DNA of 64,000 nt, taken from NCBI GenBank assembly GCA_910578285.1, contig CAJTQL010000001.1, positions 62,001-126,000 of the forward strand, in the 5' to 3' direction. This DNA comes from an uncultured Helicobacteraceae bacterium. Its GTDB lineage: Bacteria > Campylobacterota > Campylobacteria > Campylobacterales > Helicobacteraceae. Numbering within the stretch: the first letter of the stretch is position 1; each line of letters starts with the position of its first letter. The position numbers and the translations under genes are program-made. The notes under the pieces are model-generated. The model was not told the DNA's origin, made no database searches, and saw only the letters and a list, made by a program, of their open reading frames with translations. Of the stretch, positions 1 to 8,936 are shown in pieces.

Positions 1-642
1 CGTTTTTTCGACTTTGTGCTGCTCGAGGCGAAAGGCGAAAAGATTGGGACAATGCTTGCAGACGCTCTGCAAAAAGCGGATAATCCAACGTTTCAGCAAG
101 GCGTGCATGAATTGCAACAATTCTATACGCTTTTACAAGCACTCGGGATTTGCACAAACCGCTTGCGCCTTGCCTTTAGTATCGCGCGTGGGCTTGGATA
201 TTATACGGGGATTGTCTATGAAACCACGCTCGATTCACACCCCGAGCTTGGCAGCGTTTGCTCGGGCGGACGCTACGACAACCTCACGCAAAATTTTGCG
301 ACAGAGAAGCTAAGCGGCGTGGGCGCTTCGATTGGAATCGACAGGCTGCTTGCAGCACTCGAGCATCGCCCCAAAACACAAAACCAAAAGACATTGGTTG
401 TTGCAATGGAGCTCGAGTATCTTGCGTATTGTGCAAAAGCCGCTGCAACACTGCGCGCCAAGGGTATGGTTGTAGAGCTCTACCCTGACATTGTGCGCCT
501 CAAAAAAGCCTTGCAATACGCAAACACGCGTGGCTATGATAGGGTCGCGATTGTCGGTAGCGATGAGTTTGCGCAGCAAACTATCACGTTTAAAGACATG
601 CAAAGCGGCGAGCAACACAGCAAATCAATCGATTCACTCTAA
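1..642 (+). CDS. hisS: Histidyl-tRNA synthetase, C-terminal part
   Basis: Charges tRNA-His with histidine in the cytoplasm. Only the last 213 residues are in the window; the reading frame is open from base 1, so the start lies outside. The class II motifs are visible: GLGYYTGIVYE near fragment residue 64, SVCSGGRYDNL soon after, and the motif 3 region GIGIDRLLAAL-like sequence (ASIGIDRLLAALE). The tail after about residue 125 fits the HisRS anticodon-binding domain. The stop overlaps the convergent lipoprotein gene by 4 bases. The family assignment is secure; nothing can be said about the missing N-terminal half. Confidence 0.93.
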   Translation, partial: RFFDFVLLEAKGEKIGTMLADALQKADNPTFQQGVHELQQFYTLLQALGICTNRLRLAFSIARGLGYYTGIVYETTLDSHPELGSVCSGGRYDNLTQNFATEKLSGVGASIGIDRLLAALEHRPKTQNQKTLVVAMELEYLAYCAKAAATLRAKGMVVELYPDIVRLKKALQYANTRGYDRVAIVGSDEFAQQTITFKDMQSGEQHSKSIDSL

Positions 643-1193
643 TCTTGCGTCAGCAATTTGTCGCTATATGCCTTTGCAAGGCTGCGGCTTGCCACAGAGA
701 GGGCATAGTTCTTATCAGCGAGATTCAGCTGATTGTTTGCTCCAAGCCCCAAGACTTTGTCATTGCTTAACGCAAGCTGTCCTCTGCCCTCGATGGTTTG
801 CTTTTTTGTTGTGGTTTGCACATGAAGCACAATCACAACTTCTGCTGTCGTTGTATCATTTGAAAAAATGACCTTATTAGTCGAATCTGTGGCAAGCTGT
901 GTTATATAGGTTGCATTTGCCGTGTGTGGTGAGCTGGGCGAAAAGCCAATGCAGCCATTTTCATCAAACGCCTGCAAAAGCGCACTCTTTACTTCCATTG
1001 GGCTAATGCCAAGCGCATTATCACCATTGTTTTGGACATTATCAAATGCAAGAGAAATTTGGGGACTGCTACATCTGTTGGCATTATCAATAAAGACGTG
1101 TTCTGTCGTGCGACTGCACGCATTCAAGGTCGCTGCGGCAAATAAAGCAGAGGCACAAAAGAGTATAGAGGACATACAAAATGGGAGTTTCAT
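639..1193 (-). CDS. Putative lipoprotein (YajG-like)
   Basis: A 184-residue exported protein of unconfirmed function. A signal peptide with a hydrophobic core is followed by the lipobox LNAC (Cys about residue 26), so it should be lipid-anchored. The rest resembles the YajG family of small periplasmic lipoproteins in its pattern (an amyloid-like beta-rich body and a conserved segment about promoting subunit oligomers), but this is a weak visual match. Start chosen because AAAGGA lies 7 bases upstream. It begins 10 bases after the valS stop, so it is probably cotranscribed with valS. It meets hisS tail to tail. Confidence 0.6.
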   Translation of the reverse strand: MKLPFCMSSILFCASALFAAATLNACSRTTEHVFIDNANRCSSPQISLAFDNVQNNGDNALGISPMEVKSALLQAFDENGCIGFSPSSPHTANATYITQLATDSTNKVIFSNDTTTAEVVIVLHVQTTTKKQTIEGRGQLALSNDKVLGLGANNQLNLADKNYALSVASRSLAKAYSDKLLTQD

Positions 1194-1202
1194 TTTTTTC
1201 CT

Positions 1203-3800
1203 TTAGGTGAGTTGTTGTAATTCGTCAGTGATTCTAGCCAATTTGATTTCGAGTTTTTCTAACGAATCGCGATTTTTTTGTACTAATGCGACAGGTGCGT
1301 TAGCAAGGAATTTTTCATTATTAAGCATGGCTTGAATTTTTTCTTTTTCTTTGTTCGTCTTGTCCGCTTGTTTGCGCAAACGTTCGATAATCGGACGCAA
1401 ATCAAGTGTGCTTTTTTCGATATAAACAGCGACATGTTCGCCAATATCAGCAAGGCAATGAGGCGGAACATCTTGCACGATGTCAAGTGTTTGCACCTTG
1501 CATAGCTGTGGCACAAAGGTTTGCAGTAAATCTTTATCGAGATGATTGCCTTTGACAAAAACATGTGCAAGCTGCACTGATGGCATCTCAAGATTTGCCT
1601 TGAGTCGGCGAATACTCGTGATAGCGTCAATAATGTTTGCAAAGCTGGATTCAATATCATGTTCACAAAAATCTGCTTTAGGATAGGGCATTATCATAAT
1701 TGAATCGCGTGATTCAAGCGCAACACCGATTAGAAGCGAGTAAAGATATTCACTGATGAAAGGCATAAACGGATGGAGGAGCTTCATCGATTCTAAAAAC
1801 ACAGCGCCAAGCTCGGGAATGGATTCTTTGTTTGCCTTTGCAAGCTCGATTCCCCAATCGCAAAACTCGCCCCACAAGAAGCGATAGAGCACGTTCGCGC
1901 CGTCATTGAATCGATACGAATCAAGCGCCTCGCGCACCTGTTGTGTTGCATGGGAAAATCGAGAATACATATAGCGCCCAAGCTGTGTTTGAGGTGTTTG
2001 AGGTGTAAAATTTTGATGATACAGCAACAAAAATTGTGCGGCGTTGTAGAGTTTATTTGTGAAATTTTTGCTAATGTCAAGCTGCGAGCGGCTTAAGCGA
2101 ATGTCGCGCCCAAGCACGCAAAGAGTAGCGAGAGTAAAGCGCAATGCATCTGCACTATGACTTTGGATAATCTCAAGCGGGTCAATCACATTGCCAAGGC
2201 TCTTGCTCATCTTTTGCCCATTCTCATCGCGCACAAGCGCGTGCAGATAGACATCGCGAAATGGCAGCTCGCCGAGTAGATGTTGCCCCATCATGAGCAT
2301 GCGCGCAACCCAAAAGAAAAGAATATCAAACCCCGTGATGAGCAATGTATTAGGATAGAATCGTTGCAAATCATCTGCGTCATAGAGGCTGTCTTTGCCA
2401 AACGTGCCATTGGCATAACCAAGTGTGCTAAACGCCCAGAGTGCCGAGCTAAACCATGTATCGAGCACATCAGGGTCTTGGGTTATCTCGTGTGAGCCGC
2501 ATTTTGGGCAGCTTGTCGGTTCTGTTTGTGCAGCAAATTCATGTCCGCATGCGCAATAAAATACAGGGATTCTGTGTCCCCACCATAGCTGACGACTGAT
2601 ACACCAATCGCGCAGCTCGCGCATCCATGCGTTGTAGTTATTCTTCCATTGTTCAGGGTAGAATAGCCGCCGCGCATTGCTTGCCTTGATGGCATCATTA
2701 GCAAGTTCCTTGCGCACAAACCATTGCTTGGAGATATAAGGTTCAATCACATTGCCGCAGCGATAGCAGCGCCCTACTTGGTTACTGTGCTCCTCGATTC
2801 GTTCGATTGCACCTATGTCTTGCAGTTTTGCAACAATCTTTTCGCGCGCCTCTAGCCGTTCGAGCCCCGCAAACTCACCTGCATGCTCATTAAAAATTCC
2901 TTTAGAATCAAAGACAACGACAAAGGGCAGCCCATGCCGCTTGCCCACCTCATAGTCGTTGGGGTCATGCGCTGGGGTAACTTTCACCGCTCCACTCCCA
3001 AACTCTCTGTCCACAGCTGTATCGGCGATGATAGGAATCTCGCGCCCAACAAGCGGCAAAACCACCTTTTTGCCGACAAGGTGTGCATAGCGAGGGTCAT
3101 CGGGATGCACCATCACAGCTGTGTCGCCAAAAAAGGTTTCAGGGCGCGTGGTTGCAACGACAACCACGCCACTCTTGTCGCAAAGCGGGTAGCGCAAATG
3201 GTAGAGATTGCCCTTATTGTCGTGATGTTCGACTTCGATGTCGCTAAGCGCCCCGTCATTGGTGCACCAATTGACCATATATTCACCACGAAAGATAAAT
3301 CCCTCGTCATACAAGCGACAAAAGACGTCTTTGACGCAATTAGCCAGCCCTTCGTCCATCGTGAAACGTGTGCGATTCCATGCGCATGATGCACCAAGCG
3401 AGCGCATTTGTTGCAGAATCTGCGAGCCGCTTTGTTCTTTCCATTCCCAAACGCGCTTGAGAAACATCTCTCTACCAAGCGATTCTTTGCTAAGCCCCTC
3501 TTTTGCGAGCTGCTTGCTCACAATCGTTTGCGTTGCAATCCCTGCGTGGTCGACACCAGGCTGCCATAATGTGTTGTAGCCATCCATACGCTTATAACGA
3601 ACAATAATATCAATAAGTGTTTGGTTGAGCGCATGCCCAATATGCAGCCTGCCCGTAACATTGGGCGGTGGGAGCATCACACAAAAGGGTGGCTTATTGC
3701 TCGCGCTTTCTGGCTCAAAATAGCCGCGCTCTTCCCAAATCGCATAATATGCCGATTCGATATGTGCGGGGTTATATGTTGTTTTAGAATCTTGACTCAT
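1203..3800 (-). CDS. valS: Valyl-tRNA synthetase
   Basis: Attaches valine to tRNA-Val and edits mischarged threonine. The 865-residue length is normal. Class I signatures are present: PPPNVTGRLHIGHALN with HIGH at residues 53-56, and KMSKS near residue 529; a Cys-rich zinc-type insert (YCACGHEF, CPKCGSHE) lies before it. The C-terminal 60 residues form the usual charged coiled coil. An in-frame ATG 30 bases upstream exists, but GGAGAG sits properly before MSQDSK, so that start is preferred. It is divergent from fliW, the same neighbour as in H. pylori, where however ffh adjoins valS; here ffh is at the far end of the window. Confidence 0.96.
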   Translation of the reverse strand: MSQDSKTTYNPAHIESAYYAIWEERGYFEPESASNKPPFCVMLPPPNVTGRLHIGHALNQTLIDIIVRYKRMDGYNTLWQPGVDHAGIATQTIVSKQLAKEGLSKESLGREMFLKRVWEWKEQSGSQILQQMRSLGASCAWNRTRFTMDEGLANCVKDVFCRLYDEGFIFRGEYMVNWCTNDGALSDIEVEHHDNKGNLYHLRYPLCDKSGVVVVATTRPETFFGDTAVMVHPDDPRYAHLVGKKVVLPLVGREIPIIADTAVDREFGSGAVKVTPAHDPNDYEVGKRHGLPFVVVFDSKGIFNEHAGEFAGLERLEAREKIVAKLQDIGAIERIEEHSNQVGRCYRCGNVIEPYISKQWFVRKELANDAIKASNARRLFYPEQWKNNYNAWMRELRDWCISRQLWWGHRIPVFYCACGHEFAAQTEPTSCPKCGSHEITQDPDVLDTWFSSALWAFSTLGYANGTFGKDSLYDADDLQRFYPNTLLITGFDILFFWVARMLMMGQHLLGELPFRDVYLHALVRDENGQKMSKSLGNVIDPLEIIQSHSADALRFTLATLCVLGRDIRLSRSQLDISKNFTNKLYNAAQFLLLYHQNFTPQTPQTQLGRYMYSRFSHATQQVREALDSYRFNDGANVLYRFLWGEFCDWGIELAKANKESIPELGAVFLESMKLLHPFMPFISEYLYSLLIGVALESRDSIMIMPYPKADFCEHDIESSFANIIDAITSIRRLKANLEMPSVQLAHVFVKGNHLDKDLLQTFVPQLCKVQTLDIVQDVPPHCLADIGEHVAVYIEKSTLDLRPIIERLRKQADKTNKEKEKIQAMLNNEKFLANAPVALVQKNRDSLEKLEIKLARITDELQQLT

Positions 3801-3819
3801 CGTTCTCTCCATTACCTCA

Positions 3820-3825
3820 ATTGTA
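3820..3825 (-). promoter_or_regulatory. Candidate valS -10 box
   Basis: TACAAT on the minus strand, about 20 bases before the valS start codon, implying a very short leader. No convincing -35 box, as is usual for Campylobacterota vegetative promoters. Confidence 0.4.
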
Positions 3826-3838
3826 GCCAAAATTCGGT

Positions 3839-3868
3839 TAGTATGCTCTTAAAGTTATTCGCATACTA
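3839..3868. promoter_or_regulatory. Inverted repeat between valS and fliW promoters
   Basis: Perfect 8-base arms TAGTATGC and GCATACTA separated by 14 bases, lying upstream of both the valS -10 box and the fliW -10 box. It could be an operator serving one or both divergent genes. No regulator can be named from sequence. Confidence 0.4.
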
Positions 3869-3894
3869 TAAGCAAGCTTTTACGTTTAGTGGGC

Positions 3895-3915
3895 TATACT
3901 TGGTGTCTGAAATGC
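3895..3915 (+). promoter_or_regulatory. Candidate fliW promoter (TATACT; GG-N10-GC)
   Basis: TATACT at 3895-3900 is a good vegetative -10 box. Overlapping it, TTGG at 3900-3903 and GC at 3914-3915 have the exact GG-N10-GC spacing of a sigma-54 promoter, though the -12 part (ATGC) is imperfect. The vegetative reading is the safer one. Confidence 0.35.
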
Positions 3916-3943
3916 CGTGCTTGCACGAAATACTAAGGAGTTA

Positions 3944-4762
3944 ATGATGGTTTATGAGGTCAAAAGCCCAATATTGGGGCTAGAACAAATCAAAAAAGTC
4001 GAGTTTAGCGAGATTGATGAGTATTTTGTCTTGCTCAAAGGTCTCGATGAAGATGGGAAATTCAATGGAATCGAGCTGCGCTTAATCAATCCCTATGCTT
4101 TGCGGCAGGACTATTCGTTCGATATTCCTGTAGCAACCCAAACTCTTATGGAGATTCGCAAAGATTCGCGTTTGCGCACCTACTGCCTTGTGATTTTTCA
4201 AGATCCGATTGAAAATTCGTATATCGTTTTCCTTGCGCCCTTGTTATTTAATGAAGACAACAAAACTATGAGCCAAATCGAGCTTAATCGCAAAGAATAT
4301 CCACACTTTGGAATCGCCGAGTCGCTACGCAATTATCATCGTTCGTATATCGGCGATTATGAGCTCAAATCACCCATTTTGGGCTTTGACGCAATCACAA
4401 CAATCACCCTGACAAAACGTGATGACAATTTCATCATGGTCAATATCCGAGGCAAAAAGGCTGATGGCAGCGATAGTGGAATTGGAATGACGCTTGTCAA
4501 CCCCTACATTCGCCGCGATTATGCAATCAGCGTGTCCAATGAAATACGCAATCTTTTGGGGATTCGTGAAGATTCTGATGTTGTCGTTTTTTGCCCGCTC
4601 GTCATTCAAGACCCCATTGAGAATAGCCTCGTGAGCTTCCGTGCACCCATTGTGTTCAATATCGAAAATCGTACCGCAGCGCAAGTCGAATTGCAAGCCT
4701 CTGAATACCCTAATTACGGAACCGCAGAGCCGATTAAAAAATTCGTCAATTACGCGCTTTAA
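3944..4762 (+). CDS. fliW: Flagellar assembly factor FliW, tandem two-domain form
   Basis: FliW binds flagellin and the translational repressor CsrA, linking flagellin export to flagellin synthesis. The family is usually about 130-150 residues with one domain; this protein is 272 residues and holds two complete copies. Domain 1 spans about residues 3-130 and domain 2 about 138-268. Both carry the same landmarks: YE(V/L)KSPILG, (I/V)NPY..R.DY, QDPIENS, F.AP..FN and a Q(I/V)EL...EYP..G.AE end. AAGGAG precedes ATGATG at 3944/3947; earlier in-frame starts lack it. The position beside valS matches H. pylori fliW1 (single domain). Its stop overlaps the helicase start (TAATG). Confidence 0.9.
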   Translation: MMVYEVKSPILGLEQIKKVEFSEIDEYFVLLKGLDEDGKFNGIELRLINPYALRQDYSFDIPVATQTLMEIRKDSRLRTYCLVIFQDPIENSYIVFLAPLLFNEDNKTMSQIELNRKEYPHFGIAESLRNYHRSYIGDYELKSPILGFDAITTITLTKRDDNFIMVNIRGKKADGSDSGIGMTLVNPYIRRDYAISVSNEIRNLLGIREDSDVVVFCPLVIQDPIENSLVSFRAPIVFNIENRTAAQVELQASEYPNYGTAEPIKKFVNYAL

Positions 4763-6705
4763 TGCTACATCTCAACGAGGAACAGCTGCTTGCCTGCAAC
4801 GCGCCTTTGGGGCATAACCTTGTGATTGCTTCTGCAGGCACAGGCAAGACCTCGACAATTGTAGGGCGTATTGCAACATTGCTTGAACGTGGCATTGCAC
4901 CAAGCGAAATTCTTCTACTCACATTCACCAACAAGGCAGCCCAACAAATGATGAGCCGCCTATTGACAATGTTTGATGAAAAACGTGTGCGCGGAATCGA
5001 AGCAGGGACGTTCCATGCCGTGAGTTATCGCTATCTTAAGAATCACACAAAGCTTACTCTCAAACAACCCCGCGAACTCAAAATGTTGCTAAAGAGCCTC
5101 TATCCGCGCTTTGTAGATTGTGATGAAGCCTACAAGCCCGAATATCTCTTCGAACTCTACTCGCTCTACCAAAATCAAAGTGTTGAAGGCGAGGGATTTT
5201 ATGAATGGCTTTGCAAAAGGAATCCCGAGCATGAGCCCTATGCACTCTCCTACGAATCGCTGTTTAACGCATTTGAAAATCTCAAAAATGAATATGGCTA
5301 TGCAGGCTTCAATGATTTACTCTTGCGCTATAAACAAAAAATGCATGATTTGCCGCAATCGCCCTATATCGAAATTTTGGTCGATGAATATCAAGATACC
5401 AACCCGCTGCAAGATTCTGTTTTGCGTGCGCTTGCAGCCAAAAGCCTCTTTTGCGTAGGGGACTATGACCAAAGCATCTATGCGTTCAATGGCGCGGACA
5501 TTTCGATTATCGCGAGATTCAAAGACCGCTTTGCCGATTCGCAAATTTTTAATCTCTCGAAAAACTATCGCTCGAGTGCGCCGATTTTGCAGCTTGCCAA
5601 CCGTGTCATCGCGCACAATGAGAGAATCTATCCCAAAAAGCTCGAGGTAACCAAAACACAATGCCACTCACAGGTGCGGCTTTTTGTGTATGATGATATT
5701 TTTGAGCAATACTGCGCGATTGCCAAGAAAATCGCGCAATCAAGCACGCAACATACCGACATTGCTGTGATTTTTCGCAACAATTCCACAGCAGATGGAA
5801 TTGAAGCGGCATTGCGTGAACACGCGATTCCAAGCAAGAAAAAGGGTGGCATAAGCTTCTTTGAAAGCAAAGAAATCGCGCTTATGCTCGATTTGCTCAC
5901 ATTGTTTCACAATCCCAAAGACATGATGGCATTTGTGCAGGTGATGAGTTATGCCAAGGGTGTAGGGAGCGCTGTGGGGCGCGAGATTTATGAAGAGCTG
6001 CTCGAATATGGACAAGGCGACGTGCTTCAGGGGTTGCTCGCGCCCAAAGCGCGGCGCGATAGGCTTGCGCTCGAATTTGCAGAAACAGAGAATGTTGCAA
6101 GTTTTGCTGCACACCCATTGCGCCAAAACCTCCATGAGCATAGCGCCCATTTTCTTGCACAGCTGCATACACTCGCACTTGCTGTGGCAGGAATCCGCAA
6201 TGCGACTGCGTTGATTGCACAATGTGAAAAGAGTGCTTTTTTGAGCGGGATTTTTCAAACTATCGCGCGCGAACGCACACTACGCAAAGATATGAACCTC
6301 GACAAGGAACGTTACCTTGAGGCGCTCGACAAAATCCACAGCAAGATTCGGATTCTGTCTGATTTGAGCAAAAACTACAAAAACCTCGAACATTTTCTAA
6401 ACGCAATGGTGCTTGGCAGCAGCGAGATGAATGAAGGAAGCGGCGTGAATCTCTTGAGCATTCATAGCGCAAAAGGACTCGAATACCATGAGGTGTATGT
6501 CATCGATTTGATGGACGGCAGGTTTCCAAATTATAAGCTGATGGCAAAAAGCGGTGGGGCGCTCGAGGAAGAGCGGCGGCTTTTTTATGTTGCAGCCACG
6601 CGAGCCAAAGAAAATCTCTATTTTTCGTTCGCGCGCGCGCATCGTTCCAAGCAAATCGATTATCAGCCATCTATTTTTCTTAAAGAAGCAGGATTTGAGA
6701 TTTAG
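4762..6705 (+). CDS. UvrD/Rep-family ATP-dependent DNA helicase
   Basis: A superfamily 1A 3'-5' helicase acting in replication restart or repair. The 647 residues contain the ordered SF1 motifs: Walker A ASAGTGKTS near residue 28, motif Ia TFTNKAA, motif II DEYQDTNPLQ near 208, motif III GDYDQSIYAF near 233, motif IV region LSKNYRSS, motif V SIHSAKGLEYHEVYV near 568 and motif VI FYVAATRAKENL. Closest in size to Rep or UvrD of Helicobacter; which of the two cannot be decided here, so no symbol is given. It starts within the fliW stop codon and ends one base before the convergent radA stop, leaving no room for a terminator. Confidence 0.9.
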   Translation: MLHLNEEQLLACNAPLGHNLVIASAGTGKTSTIVGRIATLLERGIAPSEILLLTFTNKAAQQMMSRLLTMFDEKRVRGIEAGTFHAVSYRYLKNHTKLTLKQPRELKMLLKSLYPRFVDCDEAYKPEYLFELYSLYQNQSVEGEGFYEWLCKRNPEHEPYALSYESLFNAFENLKNEYGYAGFNDLLLRYKQKMHDLPQSPYIEILVDEYQDTNPLQDSVLRALAAKSLFCVGDYDQSIYAFNGADISIIARFKDRFADSQIFNLSKNYRSSAPILQLANRVIAHNERIYPKKLEVTKTQCHSQVRLFVYDDIFEQYCAIAKKIAQSSTQHTDIAVIFRNNSTADGIEAALREHAIPSKKKGGISFFESKEIALMLDLLTLFHNPKDMMAFVQVMSYAKGVGSAVGREIYEELLEYGQGDVLQGLLAPKARRDRLALEFAETENVASFAAHPLRQNLHEHSAHFLAQLHTLALAVAGIRNATALIAQCEKSAFLSGIFQTIARERTLRKDMNLDKERYLEALDKIHSKIRILSDLSKNYKNLEHFLNAMVLGSSEMNEGSGVNLLSIHSAKGLEYHEVYVIDLMDGRFPNYKLMAKSGGALEEERRLFYVAATRAKENLYFSFARAHRSKQIDYQPSIFLKEAGFEI

Positions 6706-8043
6706 CTACATCCACTCGATGACTTTCGTAACCTCTGTTGCCTCGAAACAGCGAATGGGCAACGATGTTTTGGGCTTTTTGGGCAGAATCGCACGTTCAA
6801 ATCCTTGCGCAATCGCTTCTTTGAGCCGCGCATCGAGATTGTGTGTCTCACGAATATCGCCAATCAGACTGACTTCGCCCAAAAAAATCGTTTTTGCATT
6901 CAACGGGCGATTCTTGAAGCTCGAGAGAATCGCTGCAATCACAGCCAAATCAGCACTTGGCTCGTTGATTTTGATTCCCCCAGCGATATTGACAAAGACA
7001 TCATAACGATTGAGCGGAATCTCGAGCTTGCGCTCGAGTAATGCAAGCAGCATATTGAGACGATTGCCATCAAAGCCTGTTGTGCTGCGGCGCGGAAAAG
7101 ACGATTCGCTCACGAGCGCCTGCACTTCGAGCACGAGCGCTCGAGAGCCCTCTAGGGCTACAGAAATAGCACTACCAGCGGCGTTTGAACGTCCTTCAAA
7201 AAACGCACGTTGCGCATTTTTGGCGCTCAATAAGCCTTCGTGCTTCATCTCAAAGATTCCCACTTCGCTCGTATTGCCAAAGCGATTCTTAAATCCGCGC
7301 AAAATACGCATTTCACGGCTTGGGTCGCCCTCAAAATAGAGCACAACATCAACCATGTGTTCAAGGATTCGTGGTCCTGCAATCGCACCTTCTTTGGTGA
7401 TGTGCCCGATGATAAAAACAGCGATATTGCATTCTTTTGCCAACCGCATGAGCGCAAATGTTACTTCGCGCACTTGAGAGACGCTGCCCGGCGCTGCCGT
7501 GAGATTCTCGCTAAAGAGCGTTTGGATCGAGTCGACAATCACAATCTGAAAATCATTTGCGCGGATTTGTGCGAGAATGGATTCGAGTTTGATGTCATTG
7601 AGCAAGAAAAGCGCGGGATTGCAAACACCCAAACGCTCGGCGCGCTGCCGAATCTGCCCGAGCGATTCCTCGCCGCTCACATACAAGACACGCCGCGAAA
7701 GCGCGAGATTGCCTGCCATTTTGAGCAGAAGTGTCGATTTACCCACTCCGGGGCTGCCACCAACGAGATAGAGCCCACCCTCGACAATCCCCCCACCAAG
7801 CACCAAATCAAGCTCATTTTCACATGAGCTAAAACGTGCGATTTGTTCTGTTTCGATGTCTGTAATCGCAATTGGAGCAGCATGTGCATGCGTGCTTGCG
7901 GCATTTTTTAGCGCGATTTGCTGCTCGCTTGTGAGCTCAATATAACTCTCCCAGCTGTTGCATTGCGGGCATTTGCCCACCCATTTTTGACTCTGTGCGC
8001 CGCAATGCTGACATTCAAACAATGTCTTTTTTGTTTTTGCCAT
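6706..8043 (-). CDS. radA: DNA repair protein RadA (Sms)
   Basis: A RecA-like ATPase that processes recombination intermediates by driving branch migration. The 445 residues show the three diagnostic parts: an N-terminal C4 zinc finger (Cys 11, 14, 25, 28), Walker A GGSPGVGKST near residue 98 with the RadA-specific KNRFG motif near residue 254, and a C-terminal Lon-like domain ending in the LP.KP-type segment. Start ATG has AGGTGTC just upstream and lies 5 bases after the ftsY stop, so it is the last gene of an argB-tsaB-tlpA-ftsY-radA run. Confidence 0.95.
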   Translation of the reverse strand: MAKTKKTLFECQHCGAQSQKWVGKCPQCNSWESYIELTSEQQIALKNAASTHAHAAPIAITDIETEQIARFSSCENELDLVLGGGIVEGGLYLVGGSPGVGKSTLLLKMAGNLALSRRVLYVSGEESLGQIRQRAERLGVCNPALFLLNDIKLESILAQIRANDFQIVIVDSIQTLFSENLTAAPGSVSQVREVTFALMRLAKECNIAVFIIGHITKEGAIAGPRILEHMVDVVLYFEGDPSREMRILRGFKNRFGNTSEVGIFEMKHEGLLSAKNAQRAFFEGRSNAAGSAISVALEGSRALVLEVQALVSESSFPRRSTTGFDGNRLNMLLALLERKLEIPLNRYDVFVNIAGGIKINEPSADLAVIAAILSSFKNRPLNAKTIFLGEVSLIGDIRETHNLDARLKEAIAQGFERAILPKKPKTSLPIRCFEATEVTKVIEWM

Positions 8044-8048
8044 GACAC

Positions 8049-8936
8049 CTAATCGCGTGTGAAGATGGTATCAAGTAGGGATTGGATATAGGAATCTTGC
8101 TCAAATGGCACAAGGTCTTGCGCGCTTTCTCCAAGTCCGATATAGAGAATGGGCACGCGTAATTCTTTTTGAATGCTCACCAGCGCGCCGCCTTTGGGTG
8201 TGCCATCGAGCTTGGTGATAATAATGCCATCAATTCCAAGTGCTTCTTGAAACACACGCGCTTGGGCGATTGCCGAGCTGCCCTGTGTGCCATCGATGAC
8301 GAGGATTTTTTCATGCGGAGCTCCGGGCAAAGCGCGTGCGCAAGTTTGGGCGATTTTTATCAGTTCATTTTTGAGATTGGTTTGGTTGTGCAGCCTGCCT
8401 GCTGTATCAATCAAAATCTCATCAACGCCTCTAGCAACCCCTGATTGAATCACATCAAACGCAACGGCAGAGGGATCATGCCCTTGTTTGTTAGCAACAA
8501 TGTCGATTTGCAATTTGCGCGCCCAAAGCGTCAGCTGTTCGATTGCCGCGGCGCGAAAGGTGTCGGCTGCACCAAGCAGCACGATTTTGCCTTCGCTTTT
8601 GTAACGCGCAGCGAGTTTGGCGATTGTCGTGGTCTTGCCCGAGCCATTCACACCCATAATGAGCCGCACGCATGGCTTGGAATCAATCGTTTTGGCTTGT
8701 AGCCTATCGTAGAAACTCTCGCCACGAAAGAGGTTGTTTAACGCAACATCGAGCGCATTGCGTGAGATGGGGTCGCCGAGATTTTCAAGCATAGAATCAA
8801 CAAGGGAATATTCGATGTCGCATGCAACAAGTAGCTCTTCGAGTGTGTCTTTTGGGAGTTTTTCTGTACGTTTGGGCGCGATTTCATTGAGCTTTTCAAA
8901 TGTCTTGGCAAGTGCATTTTTAAAGATTCCTATCAC
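8049..8936 (-). CDS. ftsY: Signal recognition particle receptor FtsY
   Basis: SRP receptor GTPase that docks ribosome-nascent chains at the membrane. 295 residues, the short form without an acidic A domain. An N-terminal helical bundle is followed by the NG domain: G1 GVNGSGKTTT near residue 94, the ADTFRAAAIEQL insertion-box segment, G3 DTAGR near 175, G4 TKLDGT near 240 and the closing GLGES segment. The start is GTG at 8936, overlapping the tlpA-like stop (GTGA), which implies translational coupling. The partner ffh is at the right end of this window. Confidence 0.95.
   Translation of the reverse strand: MIGIFKNALAKTFEKLNEIAPKRTEKLPKDTLEELLVACDIEYSLVDSMLENLGDPISRNALDVALNNLFRGESFYDRLQAKTIDSKPCVRLIMGVNGSGKTTTIAKLAARYKSEGKIVLLGAADTFRAAAIEQLTLWARKLQIDIVANKQGHDPSAVAFDVIQSGVARGVDEILIDTAGRLHNQTNLKNELIKIAQTCARALPGAPHEKILVIDGTQGSSAIAQARVFQEALGIDGIIITKLDGTPKGGALVSIQKELRVPILYIGLGESAQDLVPFEQDSYIQSLLDTIFTRD

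Noticed and set aside
2883..3389. 168-codon plus-strand frame inside valS
   Set aside because: Antisense shadow of a clear valS; no family motif or ribosome site.
5740..6258. 172-codon minus-strand frame inside the helicase
   Set aside because: Shadow of conserved helicase motifs; Cys/His-rich artefact composition.
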